DNA from: Spirosoma sordidisoli
GTDB lineage: Bacteria > Bacteroidota > Bacteroidia > Cytophagales > Spirosomataceae
Reading direction: 5' to 3'
Length of the DNA: 64,000 nt
Assembly: GCF_004138325.1 (NCBI RefSeq)
Contig: NZ_SBLB01000006.1
Coordinates: forward strand, 489,295-553,294
In this document: positions 8,614 to 17,891 of the stretch, in pieces
How the letters are laid out: each line of letters begins with the position of its first letter
How positions within the stretch are numbered: position 1 is the first letter of the stretch
Made by a program: the position numbers and the translations under genes
The notes under the pieces: generated by a model
What the model was told of the DNA's origin: nothing
The model's input: the letters and a program-made list of their open reading frames with translations, nothing else
Databases searched by the model: none

Positions 8614-9006
8614 ATGAATCAACGTCTTGTCCATATGGCCCTCGTTGTTGCCGATTACGACGACGCCATCCGGTTTTATACCGAGAAACTAAATTTTGTA
8701 CTGCTGGAAGATACGCCCCTGAGCGAAACCAAACGCTGGGTGCGGGTAGCTCCGCCCGGCAGCGGTTCCTGCGCCCTGCTGCTGGCCAAAGCCGATACCG
8801 ACGAGCAGCTCAGCCGCGTCGGTAACCAGACCGGCGGCCGGGTTTTCCTATTTCTCCATACCGATGATTTCTGGCGCGACTACCATGCCATGACGGCCCG
8901 GGGCGTTCGTTTTATTCGCCAGCCCGACACCATGCCCTACGGCACCGTCGCCGTTTTTGAGGACCTGTACGGTAATCTGTGGGATCTGATCGAGCCCGTA
9001 GCCTGA
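8614..9006 (+). CDS. VOC family (glyoxalase/bleomycin resistance-like) protein
   Basis: A 130-residue single-domain protein of the vicinal oxygen chelate superfamily. It opens with RLVHMALVVADYDDAIRFYTEKLNF and closes with GTVAVFEDLYGNLWDLIEP, the two halves of the paired beta-alpha-beta-beta-beta repeat. The histidine in the first strand and the glutamate in the last are candidate metal ligands. Members include glyoxalases, dioxygenases and antibiotic-binding proteins, and the substrate cannot be assigned. It lies 55 bp behind the ceramidase-like gene and may share its transcript. Confidence 0.85.
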   Translation: MNQRLVHMALVVADYDDAIRFYTEKLNFVLLEDTPLSETKRWVRVAPPGSGSCALLLAKADTDEQLSRVGNQTGGRVFLFLHTDDFWRDYHAMTARGVRFIRQPDTMPYGTVAVFEDLYGNLWDLIEPVA

Positions 9007-9030
9007 CAGCCGCCTGGCCCAACCGGTTGG

Positions 9031-10242
9031 CTAGCTCGTTGGCTTATCGGGCACCGGGGCCGACGCATGATAGTCGGCGTAAATACGGTGCATGTAGTCG
9101 TCGAGCAGGGTCTGAATCCGCGATCGGTCTTCGGTACGGATAATGAGCCCGACATGGTATTCCTTGTTGATACGCCACCAGACCTCTTCGTCGGCAAAAC
9201 CCGACAGATCGGGCCACTGCTGGCGGGCCAGCGACACGATCAGACCCGCATGGCGGGGCTCATCGACAGGCGGCACGTAATGCTCGTGGCGGGCCATGGC
9301 CGTTTCGAGTTTGGCCCACTCGCGCCAGAGGTTCACGCCCGAAGCCGCTTCTACCATCTCGGCAATGTGCGCGCCCCCCACCCGGCTGGCCGTTTCCAGA
9401 AAATACAGTTCGCCGTCGTGATCGCCCCGGATGTACTCCGAGTGCGACGCGCTGTAGCGCATGCCAAACGCTTCCAGCACCGAATTGTTGATGTCGTACA
9501 GGGCCTGGGTGTCGGGGGCCTCGTTGGGCAGGGTCATGGTGCGAAATACTCCGCCCCCGTGCGCTACCTCCATCGGCGTAGCCAGGTACTGGCTGGCGCG
9601 GCTGAACATGGCCCGCCCTTCTACCGACAGTGAATCGACGTGGTATACCCGGCCCGGTCTGAACTGCTCGATCAGGTAGTTATGCCGGTTGTTGCCCAGT
9701 GTATGAATCACCTGCCAGGCTTCGTCCAGCGAGTGCACTTTCCGGATACCGGTGGTCGAGGCTTCGGCGCGCGGCTTGATGAGCCAGGGGCCTTCGGTGG
9801 TTTGCAGAAACTGCGTAACGGTTTCATCATGAAAGATGGAGCTGAAGGCCGGCACCCGGATGCCGGCCGCCTGCGCCCGCATCCGCATGGCCAGCTTGTC
9901 GCGGAAGTAGCGCGCCGTTGTTTGGCCCATTCCGTCGATCCGAAACGTTTCCCGGATAAGCGCGGCTTTCTCGACGTCGAAATCATCCAGCGCTACGACC
10001 CGGTCGATCCGGCGCGACCGCATCGCATGCGCCAGCCCCATCAACATATTGTCCAGATCGGCCGTGGCATTACTCGGCGAGGGCAGAAAAAAGAATTCGT
10101 CGATGGCCTCGCGGGGCCAGGCGTCGTGTTCAAGCTTCTGATCGGTGAGCAGATAAACGGTATTGCCCAGCTCCTTGCAGGCCCGCATAAACTCCTGTCC
10201 TTTGAAGTAGGTAGCAATGCAAAGAAACGATAGCTGACTCAT
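9031..10242 (-). CDS. ATP-grasp domain carboxylate ligase
   Basis: A 403-residue cytoplasmic ATP-grasp enzyme, a family that joins a carboxylate to an amine or thiol through an acyl phosphate. An N-terminal pre-ATP-grasp domain (1-115) is followed by the nucleotide-binding region with GPWLIKPRAEASTTGI (about 150-165), the lysine-bearing strand and flexible loop of the fold. The Mg-binding end is GELYFLETASRVGGAH (around 270). Its partners and product are unknown. It converges on the VOC gene with 24 bp between the stops, where a 12-bp palindrome (9019-9030) is found. Confidence 0.85.
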   Translation of the reverse strand: MSQLSFLCIATYFKGQEFMRACKELGNTVYLLTDQKLEHDAWPREAIDEFFFLPSPSNATADLDNMLMGLAHAMRSRRIDRVVALDDFDVEKAALIRETFRIDGMGQTTARYFRDKLAMRMRAQAAGIRVPAFSSIFHDETVTQFLQTTEGPWLIKPRAEASTTGIRKVHSLDEAWQVIHTLGNNRHNYLIEQFRPGRVYHVDSLSVEGRAMFSRASQYLATPMEVAHGGGVFRTMTLPNEAPDTQALYDINNSVLEAFGMRYSASHSEYIRGDHDGELYFLETASRVGGAHIAEMVEAASGVNLWREWAKLETAMARHEHYVPPVDEPRHAGLIVSLARQQWPDLSGFADEEVWWRINKEYHVGLIIRTEDRSRIQTLLDDYMHRIYADYHASAPVPDKPTS

Positions 10243-10293
10243 GGCGTCGTTGATTTAAGGGTCTAAACAGGTTGAGAGCGGTTTTCGGCCAGC

Positions 10294-11766
10294 TCAGCCG
10301 TTGGTCGATATTGTACGCAAGTAATCAATTAGCAGCCGAATCCCATAACCCGTTGCGTTTTTCTGCGCGCCGAATTCGGTATCGGCAAAGGCCATACCGG
10401 CAATATCCAGGTGCGCCCAGGCCGGGTGCCCTTCGGTAAACACCTCCAGGAATTTAGCCGCTGCAATGGCCCCGTTGATGGGTTTGCCATGAAAATTTTT
10501 CACATCGGCCACGTCTGATCGGATGTCGTCTTTGTACACATCCCATATGGGCAGGCGCCAGAGTCGTTCGCCGGTGCGGTCGGCCGATGCGGTAAGCTGG
10601 CTGGCCAGCTCGTCGTTGTTCGAAAACAGGCCGGCCGCATGGTAACCCAGCGTTCCGATCACACTACCGGTCAGCGTAGCGAGGTCGATCAGCACATCGG
10701 GCTGGTAATGGCGGAGCATGTAGCCCAGCCCGTCGGCCAGAATTACCCGCCCTTCGGCATCGGTGTCGATCACCTCGATGGTTTTTCCGTTATAGGCCGT
10801 GATGACATCCCCCGGCTTGGTAGAACGCCCGTCGGTCGAGTTTTCGGTGGCGGGTACGATACCGATCAGGTGAACAGGAAGACCGAGTCTGGCGGCCACC
10901 TCTACCGTTCCCAGCACGGCGGCTGCTCCGCCCATATCGCTTTTCATCAGGTGCATATTGGCCGAATCCTTGATTGAAACGCCCCCCGTATCGAAGGTAA
11001 CGCCCTTGCCAACCAGCCCGACCGTCGGCGCCTTGTCTACGCCTTCGGGTTTGTATTCGGCCACGATCAGCACGGGCGGCACGTCACTGCCCTGCGCCAC
11101 GCTGAGCAACGCGTTCAGCCCCTGACGTTCGAGTTCGGCCCGGTTCAGCACCGTTACCGCGTAGCCATGCTCCCGACCCGACGCCAGGGCCCAGTCGCCC
11201 AGCCGCCCGGGCGATTTCAGGTTGGCGGGGGCGTTCATCAGATCGAGCATCTGACGGGTCGTCTGCGCGATGATTTCGGCCCGGTTCAGGGCCGTCTGTA
11301 CGGCCTCCTGCCGCTCGGACGCCACCACCAGCGTCAGCCGGCCGGCCTCGGTCAGGAAGGTGGGCGGTTCGGGCTTGTCGGTCTGAAACAGCCGCAGGTC
11401 GTAGGTACCCGCGCGTATACCCAGCACAACCGCTTCTACGGTAGCCTCGTCGGCATCGGCCAGGTCTACCCGCACCTGCTCAGACAGTTTGGCTTTCTGA
11501 TCGAAAATGAGTTTGCGAAAAGCCCGCAGCCAGTCCATAGCCTGCGGGTTTTTGCCCAGCCCGAGCAGGTAGGTTTTGGTACCGCCGGGCCCGTAGACCG
11601 ACACGACTTCTCGGGCGTCGGCCTTACAATCGCGCTGCAGCACATCGGCAGGAACAGCCAGCTCGTCGGCCAGTTGCGCCAGCCGATCGGCCAGCGAATC
11701 GGTTTGTACAAGGGGAATGATACGGTCGCCGGTGGTAGGCGCCTGGGTCGTGTAGGCAATAATCAT
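10294..11766 (-). CDS. pepA: M17 family leucyl aminopeptidase
   Basis: A 490-residue cytosolic zinc/manganese aminopeptidase that removes N-terminal residues from peptides. The metal-binding signature is intact: GKGVTFDTGGVSIK supplies the lysine and aspartate, and DTDAEGRVILADGL matches the family's NTDAEGR motif with D for N. The N-terminal macro-like domain covers about 1-170. I use the ATG at 11766 rather than 11790, since it overlaps the stop of the upstream esterase gene by four bases (ATGA), indicating coupled translation. The two enzymes form a small operon. Confidence 0.92.
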   Translation of the reverse strand: MIIAYTTQAPTTGDRIIPLVQTDSLADRLAQLADELAVPADVLQRDCKADAREVVSVYGPGGTKTYLLGLGKNPQAMDWLRAFRKLIFDQKAKLSEQVRVDLADADEATVEAVVLGIRAGTYDLRLFQTDKPEPPTFLTEAGRLTLVVASERQEAVQTALNRAEIIAQTTRQMLDLMNAPANLKSPGRLGDWALASGREHGYAVTVLNRAELERQGLNALLSVAQGSDVPPVLIVAEYKPEGVDKAPTVGLVGKGVTFDTGGVSIKDSANMHLMKSDMGGAAAVLGTVEVAARLGLPVHLIGIVPATENSTDGRSTKPGDVITAYNGKTIEVIDTDAEGRVILADGLGYMLRHYQPDVLIDLATLTGSVIGTLGYHAAGLFSNNDELASQLTASADRTGERLWRLPIWDVYKDDIRSDVADVKNFHGKPINGAIAAAKFLEVFTEGHPAWAHLDIAGMAFADTEFGAQKNATGYGIRLLIDYLRTISTNG

Positions 11767-12851
11767 GGGTGTTCTCCGTAAAATAACCACTCAACAGCCC
11801 GCGGAAACTCACGACTCCAGTGAACCTCTTCGTGGGTGCCGTCGGGGTAGATGGACAAATACATATCGATGGGGTTGCCGCCATATTGCTGCTTCACGAG
11901 CGACTCTTTGAACCGTTCGAGATTAGGCACCATGTATTTCGACTCGGCCGCGCCCCCGTACACAAACACCCGCATCGGCACGGGTGCCTTGAACCGAATG
12001 GCATCGAAGTAGATTTTCGGCGAAATCCAGAGCGAGGGCGAGAAAACCATCAGCCGCCCGAACACATCGGGGTGCATCAGCCCCGCATACACGCTGATCA
12101 GTCCCCCGAGCGAACTGCCACCGATACCGGTATGTTCAGCATCGGGCAAGGTGCGCAGCTTAGCGTCGACAGTCGGTTTGAGCGTGTCGCGAATGAACTT
12201 GAGGTAATCACGGCCACGCGCCCGACCGGCCATGCGGGTTTTCTCGACGGTGTACTCCTGCAGGCGCTGCGCTTCGCCATGATCGATGGTAACGATAATC
12301 AGATCATGGCGCCGTCGACTGGCCAGCATCGCCATTTTTTCTTCTACGCGCCAGCTGCCGTAGCCGACGCCCTCGCCCAGCAGGTTTTGTCCGTCGTTCA
12401 TGTACAGCACCGGGTAGCGCTTGTCCGGATTATTTTCGTAATCATGCGGCAGCAGGACCGTTACCCGGCGGTTGGTGTCGAGCTGGGGCAGGTGAAAGTC
12501 CTCGCCGACCTGTTTTGGCAGAAATTCGGGGTTGAACGCCTGCCCGAACCACCGCCAGTGGGGTACGATATCGGGTTCGGCATGGGGCCGCGAGCCCGTA
12601 GTCCGGTTCGGTACACCCTCTCCCGCCGAACTCAGTTCGACATGATCCCAGCCGCCTTTGGTGTATTTATAATCAACCGTTTCGGGCAGCGACCGATCGG
12701 CCGGGAACGTGAACGTGTACTGCCCTTCGCCGTCGGGCTGCATCCGGAAGGCCTCATCGGCGGGATTCCAGTCGTTGAACGAGCCCGACACAAACACGGG
12801 TCGGTCGTCATGAACGGGTGTAAATAATTCCAGTCGTAGTTGATTCGGCAT
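11763..12851 (-). CDS. Esterase with N-terminal CBM48-like domain
   Basis: A 362-residue alpha/beta hydrolase of the esterase D / Fes type. Residues 1-95 resemble the E-set (CBM48-like) domain seen in front of enterochelin and carbohydrate esterases (VFVSGSFNDWNPAD). The catalytic domain follows, with the nucleophile elbow GIGGSSLGGLIS and a probable C-terminal histidine in GTHEEVHW. No signal peptide is present, so it should be cytosolic. It could cleave siderophore or acetylated-sugar esters. The ATG at 12851 is preferred to an upstream TTG at 12866. The downstream M17 peptidase gene overlaps by four bases. Confidence 0.8.
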   Translation of the reverse strand: MPNQLRLELFTPVHDDRPVFVSGSFNDWNPADEAFRMQPDGEGQYTFTFPADRSLPETVDYKYTKGGWDHVELSSAGEGVPNRTTGSRPHAEPDIVPHWRWFGQAFNPEFLPKQVGEDFHLPQLDTNRRVTVLLPHDYENNPDKRYPVLYMNDGQNLLGEGVGYGSWRVEEKMAMLASRRRHDLIIVTIDHGEAQRLQEYTVEKTRMAGRARGRDYLKFIRDTLKPTVDAKLRTLPDAEHTGIGGSSLGGLISVYAGLMHPDVFGRLMVFSPSLWISPKIYFDAIRFKAPVPMRVFVYGGAAESKYMVPNLERFKESLVKQQYGGNPIDMYLSIYPDGTHEEVHWSREFPRAVEWLFYGEHP

Positions 12852-13086
12852 ACTGTCAGAATCCAAAACCGGGGGCGTTTTGTTTCAGAACCCTGGGTTT
12901 AAACACCAGCGCAGAAACTATTGTAAGGGTCTGGCTCCCGTCGGCCTCCCCTAATAGGCTAGGTAAGCCCGAGCTATGGCCAAACAACTTAGGGCACCGC
13001 AGCACGCGGGCGCTTTTGTTGCAAACAGTATGGGCGAAGATACCGAAATACCTCCGCCCTGCCGTACATCATAGTTCGTAAATCAC

Positions 13087-14868
13087 TTAAACCTCCTCGG
13101 TCTGCAGCTGCTTTTCGTAGAGCTCGCGATAGGCGCCGTTGCGGCTGATCAGCTCGGTATGGGTGCCTTCTTCAACGATCTCGCCCTCGTCGAGCATGAT
13201 GATGTAGTCGGCGAGTTTAGCCGATGAGACGCGGTGCGAAATAACCACCGAAGTCCGGTCGGCCATGATGCGCCGGAGGTTGTTGAGAATGATATTTTCG
13301 GTGTTGGTATCGACCGCCGACAGACAGTCGTCAAGAATCAGGATTTTAGGATCGCGGGCAATGGCGCGGGCAATGCTCAGCCGCTGTTTCTGACCGCCCG
13401 AGAGGGTAACGCCCCGCTCGCCCACGCGGGTGTCGAACTGCTCCGGAAACTCGATTACGTTCTGGTAAAGGTCGGCATCGCGAATGGCCTGCTCGACCCG
13501 TTCCTGGGGCAGGTTGGGTTTGCCGAACCGTACGTTGTCGCTAATGGTATCGGAGAAGAGGAACACATCCTGCGGTACGTAGCCCATCTGCTCCCGAACG
13601 CTGGTCAGGTTATAGTCTTTCAGCGGCACTCCATCGATCCGGATCTCACCCGACGAGACGTCGTACATCCGCGTCAGCAGGTTGGCCAGCGTCGTTTTGC
13701 CCGAGCCGGTTGTGCCCAGGATCGCCACGGTTTCACCCGCCCGTACGCGCATCGAGAAGTTTTTGATGGCTACGATGCCTGAATCGGGGTACACGAACCG
13801 AACGTTTTTGAACTCGATGCCGCCCGCGATCTCGCGCTTCACGTCCTTCTGCGAAACGATGTCGGTTTTGATGCGCAGAAACTCGTTGATCCGCTCCTGC
13901 GAGGCTGCGGCCCGCTGGGTCTGGCTCGTTGTCCAGCCGAGCGCCATGACCGGCCAGGTCAGCATGTTCACGTACAGGATAAACTCGGTGATGTTACCGG
14001 GCGTCAGCCGACCCGCCAGAATCTCCTGCCCGCCAACGTAAACGACCAGAATATTGCTCAGCCCCACTAGAATGGCCACGATGGGGAAAAACAGCGAATC
14101 GACCCGCGTCAGGCTGAGGGATTTCTGCCGGTACTCGTCGCTCTCCAGCTCGAATTTGGCCGCTGAGTTCTGCTCCTGCACAAACGCCTTCAGCACCCGT
14201 ATGCCCGAAAAAGCCTCCTGCACGTAGGTCGACAGCCGCGACAGCGACCGCTGAATCTCCTCCGAACGCCGGATAATAATGTTGTTGACCAGATAGATAG
14301 CTACCGATAGTATGGGCAGCGGCAGCAGCACGTACAGCGACAGGCGGGCGTTGATGCTGACCATGTAGGTGATGACCAGCACGAACAGCACGATCAGGTT
14401 GAGGCCATACATAATACTGGGGCCAACGTACATCCTGACCTTGCTGACGTCTTCCGAAATGCGGGCCATCAGATCGCCGGTATTGTGCTGCCGGTAGAAA
14501 CTCAGTGGCAGGGTCTGGTAATGATCATAAATTTCGTTTTTGAGGTCATACTCCACATGGCGCGACATCACGATCAGCGTTTGCCGGACCAGAAACAGGA
14601 AAAAGCCCTTCAGCAGCGCCAGCACCAGCGTTCCACCCGCAAACAGCAGCAGGCTAAACGCGAAGACGTCATAGAGCGAAGCCTGTAACGGCGACTGGTC
14701 GTAGAGGTAATAGATGTCGAGCGTTTCGCGAACGAGGTCGAGCGCATACCGCACCAGCTGCGCCGGAAAAATGCCAAACAGGTTGGAAATGATGGTAAAT
14801 ACGCCCCCCAGAATCAGGTACCACTTATACTTGAGGAGGTATTTATTGAGATAGGAAAGTGCTTTCAC
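13087..14868 (-). CDS. ABC exporter, fused membrane and ATPase domains (MsbA/MdlA-like)
   Basis: A 593-residue half-transporter: six transmembrane helices (about 1-320) and a nucleotide-binding domain (about 345-590). Walker A is GTTGSGKTT and the signature is LSGGQKQR. Walker B reads ILILDDCLSAVD: the residue after the Walker B aspartate is D, where most ABC ATPases have the catalytic glutamate. This substitution is known from the degenerate half of heterodimeric exporters (MdlA, TM287-type), which would need a partner, yet no second ABC gene is adjacent. Lipid or drug export is the likely role, and the substrate is unknown. Confidence 0.88.
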   Translation of the reverse strand: MKALSYLNKYLLKYKWYLILGGVFTIISNLFGIFPAQLVRYALDLVRETLDIYYLYDQSPLQASLYDVFAFSLLLFAGGTLVLALLKGFFLFLVRQTLIVMSRHVEYDLKNEIYDHYQTLPLSFYRQHNTGDLMARISEDVSKVRMYVGPSIMYGLNLIVLFVLVITYMVSINARLSLYVLLPLPILSVAIYLVNNIIIRRSEEIQRSLSRLSTYVQEAFSGIRVLKAFVQEQNSAAKFELESDEYRQKSLSLTRVDSLFFPIVAILVGLSNILVVYVGGQEILAGRLTPGNITEFILYVNMLTWPVMALGWTTSQTQRAAASQERINEFLRIKTDIVSQKDVKREIAGGIEFKNVRFVYPDSGIVAIKNFSMRVRAGETVAILGTTGSGKTTLANLLTRMYDVSSGEIRIDGVPLKDYNLTSVREQMGYVPQDVFLFSDTISDNVRFGKPNLPQERVEQAIRDADLYQNVIEFPEQFDTRVGERGVTLSGGQKQRLSIARAIARDPKILILDDCLSAVDTNTENIILNNLRRIMADRTSVVISHRVSSAKLADYIIMLDEGEIVEEGTHTELISRNGAYRELYEKQLQTEEV

Positions 14869-14922
14869 AAGACAGCCAAACTGCGTTTATGGGCTAACGA
14901 CAGGGTAGGTCAAAAGGTTGCA

Positions 14923-15597
14923 CTACTTCTCCCACACAACCCGGGATACCGACAGGGCCGCTACCGCAACCAGGGCCAGCCCCATAGCTCCGGTGCCGAC
15001 AACAATAGCCGCCATGGCCCAGCCTTTGCCCCGATACCGATCCCGGTTGCGGTGAATAGCCGTCAGACTGGCGACCCCCATCAGCACGGCCGCCAGCGGG
15101 AATACCAGACTCAGGACCCAGAGCAGCGTGCTGCCGCCCACCAGTAGCGAGCCGTACGATAAGACGGCCAGCCCCAGGGCCGCCAGTCCCATCGGGTGGG
15201 TTTTCCGGACCGGGCTATGGCGGTCGATCTGTTCGGTATGCACCGGCACGTGCGCCATCGGCATCAGATCGATCAGCCGCCGGATCTGCCGCCGGGAGCG
15301 ACCTTCGGGGTTGAGATGCCGGACGGGTCGTTTACCAGAAGCTCCCACAGGCGCAGAAGCTGTTGCCAGTACGACAGCCGGTTTATCATCGGGCGAAGTC
15401 AGGGCGTTGGAAGGGGTAGACTTGGGCAGCGAATCGGTCGGGGCCGTCAGAAGTTCCGGAGCAGCCAGTTGGCTGACGGAGTTGGACTGGGATTGAAAAT
15501 AAGCGGGGGCCGTTGTCTGGCAGGCGCTTACGGCAACCAGGCAACATAGCGCAGCAACGGTTCGCAAACCGCGGGCTCGTCGGGTAAACAGGAACAT
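14923..15597 (-). CDS. Lipoprotein with C-terminal membrane segments, unknown function
   Basis: A 224-residue protein with a signal sequence ending in the lipobox VSAC (residues 23-26), a low-complexity Ser/Thr/Pro/Ala linker to about residue 95, a basic patch RRQIRRL, and three hydrophobic helices in the last 90 residues. The helical part resembles the DUF4190 type of small membrane domain found in many Bacteroidota lipoproteins. No function can be given. It is transcribed away from nusB. Confidence 0.6.
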   Translation of the reverse strand: MFLFTRRARGLRTVAALCCLVAVSACQTTAPAYFQSQSNSVSQLAAPELLTAPTDSLPKSTPSNALTSPDDKPAVVLATASAPVGASGKRPVRHLNPEGRSRRQIRRLIDLMPMAHVPVHTEQIDRHSPVRKTHPMGLAALGLAVLSYGSLLVGGSTLLWVLSLVFPLAAVLMGVASLTAIHRNRDRYRGKGWAMAAIVVGTGAMGLALVAVAALSVSRVVWEK

Positions 15598-15637
15598 GAG
15601 GAAGGAAGGTATAGGTTAGTTCATAGAACGGCAGTGA

Positions 15638-15669
15638 TTGGGAAAACTACGGAATAGGCCGTATTTTTG
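15638..15669 (+). promoter_or_regulatory. Promoter of nusB
   Basis: TATTTTTG at 15662-15669 is an exact TAnnTTTG -7 element. A TTG at 15638-15640 lies 21 bp upstream in the position of the -33 box. This supports the ATG at 15722 as start and excludes the earlier in-frame codons at 15638 and after. Confidence 0.6.
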
Positions 15670-15721
15670 CAATTCATACGACAGTTCTTTTTTTATCGGT
15701 AGAATAACTAGTGTAAGGCGG

Positions 15722-16891
15722 ATGTTGAACAGGCGATTACTCCGAATCAAGGTCATGCAGGCGCTCTATGCGCTTCGGCAGGCTGAATCTTCAAACCAGC
15801 AATTGGCTCTCGACGGTATCGACGACTTGTTTCAGCCCGACCTGAACTCGATGGAGCCGCAAAACAAGCGGCAGCTCGAAGGGTACCGGAAACTGGCCGG
15901 CCTGCTGTTCGAGGAAGCCATTAAAACCGATCAGCCCGCTCAGGACGACGATGCACCGACCAAGGTGATCAAAGCGGCCAACGACGGTCTGGTCTTCTAC
16001 CGGATTCGGACCAAGAAAGACCGGCAGCACCTGGCGCAAATGATGATCAAGCAGGTGAACGGTATTTACGACGACTACCTGCGGGTGCTGCTGCTGCTGG
16101 TTGAACTGGCCCACGCGGCCCGCATCGACAGCGAACGCCAGTATCGCGATGTAGACGAAGCGCCTTTCCCGTTCGAGTCGACCCTCAACGACAATACCGT
16201 TATTCAGGCGCTGGCCGACCATCAGCCGTTGCGGAATGAAGCGGTGCGGCACGGGGTGTCGTGGACCGAAGACCTGGGCTTTGTTCGCAAGGCACTGCGG
16301 GAAGCGTTGAAAACCGACGATACCTACCGGGCCTACTGCGCCCAGCGTACCCATACGACGGAAGAAGACCAGGCGCTGGCTCAGTATGTCCTGCGTTCGC
16401 TGATTTTCAAGCACGAAACCATCCGCGATCACCTGGCCGAGATCGACCTGAGCTGGACCGAAAACAGCGAGGTGGTGCGGGGGCTGGCCATCCGGACCCT
16501 TAAGTCGGCGCAGAGCCCTACGGGTCTGCAACTCGAACCCCTCACCGACGACTGGGACGAAGACGAGCGGTTTCTGAACACGCTGTTCGAGCAGTCGCTG
16601 CAAAACGATGCCGACTACGAACAACTCCTGGCCGAACAGCTTCAGAACTGGGATGTGGAGCGGGTCGCCCTGCTGGATCGGATCATTCTGAAACTCGCTG
16701 TGTGTGAGCTATTGAGTTTCCCTAACATCCCGATCAAAGTTACCATTAACGAATATATCGAACTGGCCAAGGCCTATAGTACGCCCAAAAGCGGTAAGTT
16801 TGTCAACGGAATTCTGGATAACCTGTCCGAAAAACTCCAAGCGTCGGGTCGCCTTCGCAAGAGCGGACGGGGCTTGCTGGATAACAAATAA
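15722..16891 (+). CDS. nusB: Transcription antitermination factor NusB, long Bacteroidota form
   Basis: A 389-residue protein, more than twice the length of E. coli NusB. It begins MLNRRLLRIKVMQALYALRQ, the N-terminal helix of the NusB fold, and ends with the canonical NusB core (LDRIILKLAVCELLSFPNIPI, then INEYIELAKAYS and KFVNGILDNL). The middle 200 residues are a helical insertion found in Bacteroidota homologues. NusB binds boxA RNA with NusE to allow antitermination in rRNA operons. It is the first gene of the run leading to yajC and ybbR. Confidence 0.92.
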   Translation: MLNRRLLRIKVMQALYALRQAESSNQQLALDGIDDLFQPDLNSMEPQNKRQLEGYRKLAGLLFEEAIKTDQPAQDDDAPTKVIKAANDGLVFYRIRTKKDRQHLAQMMIKQVNGIYDDYLRVLLLLVELAHAARIDSERQYRDVDEAPFPFESTLNDNTVIQALADHQPLRNEAVRHGVSWTEDLGFVRKALREALKTDDTYRAYCAQRTHTTEEDQALAQYVLRSLIFKHETIRDHLAEIDLSWTENSEVVRGLAIRTLKSAQSPTGLQLEPLTDDWDEDERFLNTLFEQSLQNDADYEQLLAEQLQNWDVERVALLDRIILKLAVCELLSFPNIPIKVTINEYIELAKAYSTPKSGKFVNGILDNLSEKLQASGRLRKSGRGLLDNK

Positions 16892-17001
16892 GCGTATCGT
16901 TACTGCGTTTTCCGGCTTCGGTTTTCGGTTTACTACCGGCCGACCAAGTGGCGCTGAAGCAACAGCATACCGAAGACGGAACACCGAAACCTTTTAGAAA
17001 A

Positions 17002-17304
17002 ATGAGCCGCATAAGCCGCGATTTAACATTTCTGCTGACCGGTATGATTTCCGGTGCCATTATTGGCTTATTGTACGCCCCGGAAGAGGGAAAAATCACC
17101 CGCGACAAGCTGTCGTTCCGGCTGTCGAAATACCGGGAGCAGATCGAGCAGTTGCTGAACGACCTGATGGAGTCGGCCGACCTGCCCGAAAACCTCTCTA
17201 AAAACGAAGGACAGCGGGTCGTTAACGATGCCCGCGAAAAAGCCGAACGGCTGCTGGAAGACGTTGATCGTCTGATGGCCCAGATCAAGCAACAAAACGC
17301 ATAA
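17002..17304 (+). CDS. YtxH domain protein
   Basis: A 100-residue protein with one N-terminal membrane segment (FLLTGMISGAIIGLLYAPEEG), the hallmark of the YtxH domain, and a charged alpha-helical tail. I take the ATG at 17002, since the upstream in-frame codon at 16948 would add 18 polar residues before the membrane segment. YtxH proteins are small envelope-associated proteins linked to stress in some Gram-positive bacteria. The function in Bacteroidota is unknown. Confidence 0.8.
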   Translation: MSRISRDLTFLLTGMISGAIIGLLYAPEEGKITRDKLSFRLSKYREQIEQLLNDLMESADLPENLSKNEGQRVVNDAREKAERLLEDVDRLMAQIKQQNA

Positions 17305-17316
17305 TCACCCAACCCA

Positions 17317-17377
17317 GTTTTCGGCTTTCGGGTCAGCGGCCTGTTCATACTACGCTGCCCGCCCGAAAGCCGAAAAC
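17317..17377. repeat. 16-bp perfect inverted repeat between YtxH and DUF1573 genes
   Basis: GTTTTCGGCTTTCGGG at 17317-17332 is complementary to 17362-17377, with a 29-base loop. The same motif in weaker form (CCGGCTTCGGTTTTCGG) occurs at 16911. It could fold in the transcript as a processing or attenuation structure, or be a small dispersed repeat. There is no T run. Confidence 0.6.
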
Positions 17378-17392
17378 GAGAACACGCTTCCC

Positions 17393-17842
17393 ATGCTCCT
17401 CAGAAACTGGCTTTTTGTTGTGGCTATTGCCGGCCTGGGCTGTAGCCAGTTCAGCTGCGATAACCGGCAGCAGGGCCAAACGGCACAGGCCACCGCGTCG
17501 GCCAAAATGCCAAAGATTACCTTTGCCGAAACTGGCATCTATGACTTCGGCCAGCTAACCGAAGGCGATACCGTCGAGCATGATTTCGCCTTTACCAACA
17601 CGGGCGAATTTCCACTGATTATCAACAACATTACGGCCTCCTGCGGCTGCACGACCCCCGAGTGGCCCCGCGAACCGGTTGCCCCCGGCGCCAAATCGTC
17701 CATTAAGGTACGCTTTAACAGCCGCGGCAAAATAGGCCAGCAAAACAAAACGATTACCGTATTTGCCAATACCGACCCGGCCATGACCGATCTGCAGTTC
17801 AAAGCCATGGTCAGCCCCAAACCGGACTCAACGCGCTCCTAA
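17393..17842 (+). CDS. DUF1573 lipoprotein-like periplasmic protein
   Basis: A 149-residue protein with a signal peptide ending near the cysteine pair region (GLGCSQFSC), followed by one DUF1573 domain, an immunoglobulin/ASPM-SPD-2-like beta sandwich. Typical stretches are YDFGQLTEGDTVEHDFAFTNTG and NITASCGCTTPEWP, with the conserved CGC. DUF1573 genes often stand next to yajC in Bacteroidota, as here. The molecular role is unknown, but a structural role in the envelope is usual for this fold. Confidence 0.85.
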   Translation: MLLRNWLFVVAIAGLGCSQFSCDNRQQGQTAQATASAKMPKITFAETGIYDFGQLTEGDTVEHDFAFTNTGEFPLIINNITASCGCTTPEWPREPVAPGAKSSIKVRFNSRGKIGQQNKTITVFANTDPAMTDLQFKAMVSPKPDSTRS

Positions 17843-17891
17843 CCTGTACCTCGGGTACGCACCCGCTCCCTGTTAACTAATCTACCTACCT

